Assembly (NCBI GenBank): GCA_965178125.1 | Contig: OZ237744.1 | Coordinates: forward strand, 558,001 to 622,000 | Source of the DNA: Bilabrum cf. latius | Taxonomy: Eukaryota > Bigyra: Bicosoecida > Bigyra > Bicosoecida | Length of the DNA stretch: 64,000 bases | Reading direction: 5' to 3' | Part shown: positions 57,051 to 64,000 of the stretch, piece after piece | Layout of the letters: the number at the start of each line of letters is the position of its first letter | Position numbering within the stretch: the stretch's first letter is position 1 | The notes under the pieces: model-generated | What the model saw: only the letters and a program-made list of their open reading frames with translations | Databases searched by the model: none | What the model was told of the DNA's origin: nothing | Program-made: the position numbers and the translations under genes

Positions 57051-59114
57051 ATGCGGTGCGCCAGAAGAACAAGGGAGCTGCTATAGTCGTATTCTAGGTT
57101 TTTACTCCAAGGTAGCGGCAGGTCACTTCGTTATGCATCTTTGTCACTTCGACAACAGTTACTTCAGTACCCCAGGCGGAGCCCGAAGTCCTCGCATGCA
57201 TTTTCTTCCCGTGTGCACGGAATAGGCATATCTACCCATGCATTGGGCAAACTAAGTATAAGATAGTTTGTATCAAGTACTGCTCTGGCTGCATCCAATG
57301 TTTAGAATCCGACAGAAAAGGCACGCCGTCTGGCTGCTGCTAAGCCTTCGCTGCCCAAGAAGTTAGGTATTCGCCGGAGGAAGATTGGAAGAATACACCC
57401 CCCGACACGACCTGCTGAAGAGGTGTCTGAGGATGCAGCTAGAATGGCGAAATGGGTACAGGAATCAGGTGGAAGCAAGAAGAGTTCCGTGTCAACGGTT
57501 GCTCTTGCTTTGGCCGGCAACTCAGTGATAACAGTGCTGAAATTTATCGTGTGGATCCGCACCGGCTCCAGTGCAATGTTCGCTGAAGCAATTCATACGC
57601 TCATGGATTCTGTTAACCAGAGCGTGCTCCTGCTGGGGCTCCGACATTCGTCGGCTGCACCGGACTCCAGGCATCCGTACGGATACGGCAGGGCAGCTTT
57701 CTTCTGGGGACTAGTCAGCGCCTTAGGGACATTTTGGTGCGGCGCGGGAGTAACGACAGTGCATGGGCTCATGCAGCTGGCGAACGTGGTGCGAGGCGAG
57801 CCAACGGAAGTGCTGGTGAACTGGGAATCTTGGGCTGTTCTAGCTGCATCCCTCGCAATTGATGGGGCTGTGCTCGTGCAAGCGACCCAGACTCTTTTTA
57901 GGAGAGCAGAAGCCGAGGATCCAGGAGCTGCTGCTGTGATTCAGGAGGCGGTGCAGGAGGTTTTGGCACAAGGCAAGCAGCAGCAGCAGCAGAGCCAGCA
58001 GCAGTAGCATTCATCTGGGTCTGACGGGTAGGAGCAGGCAGCATCGACCGATAGCACCCGATCAGTGCAAGCCGTGTAGCCTAGTTTATCAAGCGGACAA
58101 GGTGGAATGCCTGCGCTACCGCATGCCAGGCGCTGGCCGCTGGGACCGAGGCTACTGGAGGGGCTGTCCCAAGGCTGGATGCATGAGGACGTGGCAAACA
58201 GCGGCGCATCGTGGCCTGTGCGCACGAAGGCATAGATCCTCCGAACATGGATGCGATTTAAGCTTTTATACAGGCACCTGATGACGACAAATGATCCGTT
58301 TGTGGTGGCTGTGTTCCTGGAGGACTCGGCTGCGTGCCTGGGTGTCATCCTTGCCGCTGGCGGGATCGCACTGACACACATCACCGCGAACCCAGTCTTC
58401 GACGCGCTTGCTTCCATTTGTATCGGGGGCCTTCTCGGGGGTGTGGCTGTGCGCATGGTCAAAATGAATCAAACATTCTTATTGGGCCAGTCAGTGGATG
58501 CCGAGACAGAGCATGACATCCGTGACATGATCGATGCATGGCCTTCGATAGAGCATGTGGGCGAAGTGCAGACGCAGTGGCTGGGACCGAAGGCCTTTTC
58601 GTTCAAGGCAGAAGTGGATTTTGACGGGACGTGGCTCGCAGCCAAGCTGCATTCTGAGTACCAGAACCATTTCTTGCAGTCCAAGGACCTTGCTGCGGAT
58701 CTGCCAGTCCTGCTATCGTACTACGCCGAGGATGTGACCCGTGTCGTTGAGCGAGAGCTCAAGGACGTGGAAGATACTATTCGATCCAGGTATCCACATG
58801 CTGCCTTCATCGAACTGGAACCGGATAGCACGGAGAGCGACAGGCACATGGTGCAGGACATGGGGGACGAGCGCAAGAGGGCAACGGAGCGCAGATTCAT
58901 CATGCGGGCCTTCACCGATGTGCTTGCGCAACGACGAGCACGGAAACCGGACGACCCGAACGTCGACGCCGAGCAGCAAGTGCTGAAGGAGTGGTTCGCT
59001 AAGGCACAGCACGGGAAGGAAGATTTCCCTAGTGATAATCGCAACGCGTCGGGGGGCTAGGCTGGGGCAGACGAGAAGAGTATGGACTTGATCAAGCGCG
59101 GGGGAGTGGAGTAA
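57051..59114 (+). CDS. SLC30A9: ZnT9-type mitochondrial cation diffusion facilitator
   Basis: The ORF has 687 codons from ATG 57051 to TAA 59112, with eight UAG codons (residues 12, 72, 85, 319, 327, 343, 395, 670). The first ~120 residues are rich in Arg, Ser and Leu with few acids, as in a mitochondrial presequence; three UAG codons fall there. ALAGNSVITVLKFIVWIRTGSSAMFAEAIHTLMDSVNQ and RHPYGYGRAAFFWGLVSALG-type blocks match the ZnT9 (SLC30A9) subfamily, with HTLMD and the later VFLEDSAACLGV supplying metal-site residues. The second half ends in a soluble C-terminal domain. ZnT9 exports zinc from mitochondria in animals. A Gln-rich loop with UAG codons separates helices 4 and 5. The start is the first ATG that gives the full presequence. 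Confidence 0.88.
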
Positions 59115-59248
59115 TGGTCTGGTGCGCTGATATGGACGCATATGTCCGGTACAGCCATTGTAGCCATTGTTCAGAAAAAATAAACATATGAGTAGCGATA
59201 GCAAGATTTTTTTTTTATAAAAAAGGCGATAAAACAGCAAAAGTAGTT
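59115..59248. other. Convergent spacer with AATAAA and T10/A-rich tract
   Basis: The 134-bp spacer lies between the TAA of the ZnT9 gene and the TGA of the REJ-like gene. It contains AATAAA (about 59179) and a run of T followed by ATAAAAAA (about 59207-59225) that could end transcripts from both strands. No gene is present. Confidence 0.5.
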
Positions 59249-62200
59249 TCACTGTGGAGTCCCGCGCGAGTCGTCTCGCTCAACTATTCCAGGAAGTCGG
59301 ACAACCTGCGGCAGTGTTCGGCCTTGCTACTCGGGGCTCTGGATCGATCCTGGCAAGGCAGCTGGTCTACCCCGACCCCGACCGTCGCTCCCACCAGGTT
59401 GTAATCCAAACCGACCTCGTCCACGTCCGCGAACTCCCTGCCCACCATTCAATCGAGCTGCAGCCAAGAGCTGCCGACCTCTGCCGGCCTGCACGAGGGT
59501 CCTCGGGCCGGATCGCGGGAGCTCCCTGCGAGCCGATCGCTCGTCTGCATCGCGAGCTGGGTTGGAGGTGTCGAAATGCAAAGAATCAAGACGTTCTGTG
59601 GCATCCCTTACGTACAACGGCGTTGATTGTAGTCGGCCAGCAGCTCCTCTTGCGGCTGAGGCTGCCACACCATCTCTGCCGAGTTGAACTCCATCCGCCT
59701 AGGGTCGCCGGGCGGCACCAATGCCTGCTTCCACAGCTAGGACCGGGTTGGAGGTGAAGGGCTCCCTTGCAATCGCGGACGTGCGCCGGAAAACGCCAGG
59801 AGACTGTCCCGCCCTACTAGAGGCCGAGCTGGAAGAGTTCTTGGACTGGGAGCTGCTCCAATGACGCAAAAGCGTGCCAGACCCCCCAGCTGCGCCTGGT
59901 GTCTGCATCGAGGCTGCCCCCGAATCAGAACTCCCTCGCTGGGTCGATTCCTATTCAGATCGCAGCCGAATTCCCACGCTTGATCGACGAGGGTCAGCAA
60001 CCTCTGACGATGCCGCTGAGCTTGGTGATCCACGGGCTCCTCGTAGCTATCCAGCACCAGCACTTCGCCCTCTCCCTCGTCCAACAGATAGAACAGCCCG
60101 CCTCGCCCCAAAGGCAAGGTGTTCATTGTTCCTAGTAACCACAGACTTGTCCCCAGTCGAGCTGGCTGCTCTGTTGCTCGACCCAGATGCAACTGAAAGT
60201 CTCGATGCCTTTGGCAGCTAGTGTGGGGTCTTGGAGCTTTCCTGCGCTCTTTCCTACCTGGATCCAGCTGAGACTTGAGCCACAAGGTTCCTTGACGAGC
60301 CTCTATGTGCGGCGAGAGCCTTCTGCACAATTGACGACACGTTACGGTGCTTCAGCTCCTTTCTGCCAGGCTTCTGTTGATCCTCATCTCCTGGGCGCAC
60401 AAACCCCAAGCCTGGGTTCGCAATCCGGAGCGGATTGTCTCCCTCAAAGTTCAGCATGGCGTTCTGGGAACTCTTCGATAGCGATGGCTTTCGCTCCAGC
60501 GACTTAAGCCTGACTCGTACGGCTTTTGTCCGCACCCTAGGTACCGAATTCGACGACTTGCGCGGGAACGCATCACCTTCCTCTGCATCAGATTTAGACG
60601 ATTCTGGGCCCCACATGGGATTCTCCAACTTCTTCATGTCGCCACCTACGCCTGCAGCTGACAGTCCCCTGGTGTTTGAGGCATGCGCTATCTTCTGGGC
60701 GCGTTCATTCGAATCGCCGGCAATCGCACGCCCAATTTCACCGCGATATACTACCAATACCACAACAATGGCGACCAGCGCGACAGCTCCAATGACTATT
60801 CCCGCGATTGCAGCCGGGCTGAGCTTGCCGTCTGGTGTACCATCTGTAGTGGGAACCGGTCCAGGACCTGCAACGTTAAGTAGTGTGGGACGCCGAATCG
60901 CGAGGAATGCTCCAGGCGAGCACACGAAGGGCAGCCGAATTGCGTCGATGCGCTCGTAGTCCGCAGGCCACCATCCAGTCTCGTTGAACGGTGAAGTCTC
61001 ATTATCAACCGCATCCACAACGGGCGTATCTGGCTCAGTTCCGTTTCCGGTGCCATTGTCTCCACCACGCCACCAAGGGGCGAGCCTGGGGCGGTGATCC
61101 TCATCCTCAGAGCCATCCACGGATACCATGACTTTTCGGCTCTGAGCAATTATTCCCAGCGTCCCACTCGTGGTGACCGCACCGTCCTTGTCTTCGACCG
61201 AAGCCTGAAGCAGAACTATGGAAGCTCGCGCGGCATCGCCCCAAGCTAGGCCTCCCCACGCAGACGGTGCGTCCTGCGCCGGCATAATGTCCACGATAGC
61301 GGCCTGGCCTGTCCACTCCCTGGATGATGACTGACCCCAACCCTGCGACGCACCATCACTGCTTGGCCAGACTGGCCGCACCGTGCCTGTCTCGGCCAAT
61401 GCGTTAATTCTCTCAAGCTCATCCGAGGTAATGCCTCCCATAAGCGCCGCTTGGTGAGACGCTAGCCCGATAGCAGCATCTTGGAACGTGGCAAGCTGCG
61501 TGGAAAACTCCGTGACAGATGGATCAGACTCGTGGGTACCAGCAATGTAGCCGGCAGACTTGGGCTTTGAAGAGAACACAGAGATGGCAGGGAATCCCTC
61601 CTCCCATCCAGAAGAGGAAGCATCGTCAGCGTTGAAGCCCCGCCGCCCGAGTGGCGCAGATTCTAAGTGTACAGACACGGCAGGACGCGCAGGCCACTCA
61701 AGCAGTCTATCTGTAGCAGTATCAGGGGCCACTCTAGCACCCAAACCAGGTTCTACAGCATTGAATTCATGCTCTGCCTACGACATGATGCTGGCATTCT
61801 ACGAAGCATCTACGGGCTGGACAGTGCGCCCAAAGTCTTCCAAGTTGTCCGCACTATCCACGGCAAGTGCATGGAGCTCTGCCACCATCGAACGGACCAT
61901 GGGAGCATCATACCATGGAGTGACTTGCTGTTGCCCATCAAGCAGCAATCGTGCTGCTGCCTCAGCCATGCGATCATACGATGGACCAGCCAGTTGTTGC
62001 GCCAGTCGTGCACGGACAAACTTCGCTGCGTCTGCGGCACATTGCACAAGCTGCTGGATAGCCTCTACGGATCCCATCTTCCCGCTGTCGTACGACGAGG
62101 CATGTCTGTCAAGAAGAACGGGTGAATGCCGTGTCATCTGGCTTGCTGGAGCCATAGATCCCGCCAGCTGGATAGACTTGAGGATTGCAACGCCAGCAGA

Positions 62201-64000
62201 TCCTTCGTTCGGATGGAGCATGACCTCTTGGATGAGCTGAACGGGGCCGTGGTCAGCGCCCGGCCATGGGAGGTTCGACACAGACACGCACTGCGGCAAT
62301 GTTAGGCCAGCCTGGGCCAAGCCGACCCAGTTCACAGTGCGTCGAATTGATACAGCTGTTGCTACAGCAAAGGACGCACCAGTCAGCACACGCACATTAC
62401 TAACACGTCCGCGGACCAGGCCACCAACCGCATAGCCATCTGGATCGATCGATCTCGACAGATCCACTGCCACTGACAAGGCTTCATGCGAAGCAAAAGG
62501 CTAAACAGAGTCTTTCCAAGCAGTCCTTTCTTCCACTGTTGCATTTGATGGAGCCATTCTCTATAGAAGCTCATACCCTGATGCGGCTTGCACATCTGCG
62601 GCGCGCAGCCAACTCGAGCCTGCAGCCGGAATTGGCGATGAGATCGTCACCCCCGGAAGTTGCAGGGGATCCTCCATCCCACCCGATTGCTCCAGCTGTA
62701 GCTTCTGTAGCCAATTGCTTCTGCTCGAAATAGTCCAACTCGACACGATGCAGGTGGGCGGGCGATGCCGGCGCACTGACACCACAGCCTCATCGACTGC
62801 TGTCTCGCCAGCAGCCGCTCGGCCAAACAGCTCTTCCGACAGCACTTGCTGCATCCTTACGCGCATCGTGTAGGTGACACCGTACACCATACCAGTGAGG
62901 CTCGTGGAGACTTCGTCGACGCTTTCAATGGTTGCTGCTTGAAGTGCGTCAGCGCTGCTCTGCGACGTCTCGCCAGCCTCCGGGAACGCCCTAGTCACCT
63001 CCCAAGCCGTGTTCAGCATGTCTAACGGGACGAGAGCGATGCTTCCAGCGGCGCTAATTGACACTTCCGCACTGGTTGACACGGGATGCGCCACCCTGGC
63101 TTTCGCGGCGAGCGGGTCACCCACGTGCACAGATGCTGCCCGCTCAAGGCCATCGATGTCGCGAGCAACAAGACGCATCCTCAGTGCGAAGGGTTTGGCG
63201 GCCTGTGAAGAGCTCGCAGGCTTGTTCCCAGGGACGTATGCCTCCACAAAGGCCGCTGCAGCACCCATCGACTTCGATGGAATCGCATCGCCGTCTGAGG
63301 AGATCGGCGGCACAGGCCCAGGGCAGCCACGGATGCTTTGTCCCGGCTCAGGTCCGGTCTCACCGGCATGCAGAAGAGCCTCCACCCGTTCAGGTCTCAG
63401 CGGAATGCATGGCAGTTGCGAGTCGTCAGGGGAAATGAAAAGTGGCATGATCTCAAAATCTTGGACGGACTGTCCCTGAAGGTCCCACTCCCACCAAACG
63501 GCCTCGATGTCGGAATCAGGGTCAATGGTGCTGGACCCATCCAAGACGTACGCTCGCACTGCTCCACGAGAGTTTCGAACAAGTTCGGGCGATTCCATGG
63601 ATCTTTCTTGCTCTCTTCCAATCATAGCAGGTACACTAGATTGGAGAGCATCAAGATGCGCGGCAAACGCAGGCGGTACGGTGGCATTGGCGCACGTCAT
63701 ATTGGCTGGCACCAGCCCGCTCTGTGTTGAAACACCTTGGCAAAGGTACAGCCATTCACTCATGCCGTCCAAGGACCGGTCTTCAGTGCCAATCCTTGCG
63801 TGGAAGCCAGACGTGCCAGTGCTGTCTCCAGTCTCAGGAATCATTGGATCTGCTTCCACAACAATCTATCCGGATGAAGGGTCGATTTCGAACATTCCAC
63901 GGGGATAAACGGACCTGCTGGCTGAAGGCACAGGGGGCCATGCAATCCGCACAGACACAAACTTGTCATCAAAGCTACCCAACTCGTCATACACCCTCCC
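59249..64000 (-). CDS. REJ/PKD-like single-pass membrane protein (5' end outside window)
   Basis: At least 1,583 codons run in one frame from beyond 64000 to TGA 59249, with about 11 UAG codons. The extracellular part includes FEIDPSSG[UAG]IVV near 63880, like a cadherin-type strand pair, and AYVLDGSSTIDPDSDIEAVWW near 63500, the PKD/REJ repeat signature. One transmembrane helix (AIAGIVIGAVALVAIVVVLVVY) lies at about 60740-60810. It is followed by a cytoplasmic tail of some 500 residues, rich in Ser/Arg, ending in RG repeats. REJ/PKD ectodomains occur in polycystin-like receptors; no polycystin channel is present downstream. Adhesion or surface sensing is an inference. Start and N-terminus are unknown. 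Confidence 0.7.

Noticed and set aside
1-64000. TAG interruptions as pseudogenes or sequencing errors
   Set aside because: Breaks are never TAA, TGA or frameshifts, occur in every gene, and hit conserved Gln positions.
1-64000. UAG read as leucine, or as pyrrolysine/selenocysteine
   Set aside because: RT PQG and QAGFR, the calpain oxyanion Gln and the LRR N-Q-L position need Gln; the codon is far too frequent for Pyl/Sec.
1-64000. UAG codons removed by introns
   Set aside because: Sequences flanking most TAGs lack GT...AG pairs and translate into conserved protein on both sides. True introns (85-210 nt) are visible elsewhere and have clear donors and acceptors.
1-64000. tRNA genes, including a suppressor tRNA-Gln(CUA)
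   Set aside because: I scanned by eye for a T-arm GGTTCRA box with a matching acceptor stem and found none convincing; this is not a proper tRNAscan.

Overview
Eukaryotic nuclear DNA, GC-rich and very gene-dense, from a protist I cannot place. GT-AG introns of about 85-111 nt, two mitochondrially targeted membrane proteins (TMEM65-like, ZnT9-like), a calpain, an F-box/LRR protein, a PRMT7 and a non-LTR retrotransposon all point to a eukaryote rather than a bacterium or virus.

The main result is that the window only makes sense if UAG is a sense codon. Under the standard code almost every gene breaks into pieces at in-frame TAG. If TAG is read through, the pieces join in one frame into 18 long genes. 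I count about 130 internal TAG codons over roughly 19,600 codons. No model needs an internal TAA or TGA: of the 18 terminators 15 are TGA, 3 are TAA and none is TAG. Where TAG falls on a conserved position the expected residue is glutamine: the oxyanion-hole Gln of the calpain, the PQG and QAGFR motifs of the reverse transcriptase, the KHQQLISGV-type motif of the ABCA transporter, the N-Q-L position of leucine-rich repeats, and the FMO and kinesin motifs. I therefore annotate with UAG=Gln, UAA/UGA=stop (the assignment of NCBI table 15).

Layout, left to right: degenerate archaemetzincin-like protein with 33-bp repeats (-); divergent kinesin-like protein (+); an 8.1-kb single-ORF non-LTR retrotransposon (-); GH115-like glycosidase (+); PAP2 phosphatase (-); PRMT7 (+); TMEM65-GAF protein (-); a spliced membrane protein with a C-terminal La domain (+); BBS/CCT-like chaperonin (-); lipase-like hydrolase (+); a poorly explained 1.4 kb; full-length ABCA transporter (+); LRR protein (+); calpain (-); flavin monooxygenase (+); 2,291-residue coiled-coil protein (-); F-box/LRR protein (-); ZnT9 (+); and the 3' part of a REJ/PKD-like membrane protein (-).

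Genes mostly alternate strand, so neighbours are convergent (stops 80-240 bp apart) or divergent (start codons 11-440 bp apart). About nine tenths of the window is coding. There is no metabolic operon. TMEM65 and ZnT9 are probably mitochondrial; the chaperonin and kinesin hint at a cilium or cytoskeleton; GH115 suggests secreted polysaccharide breakdown. All readings were made by eye from the sequence, with no database search.
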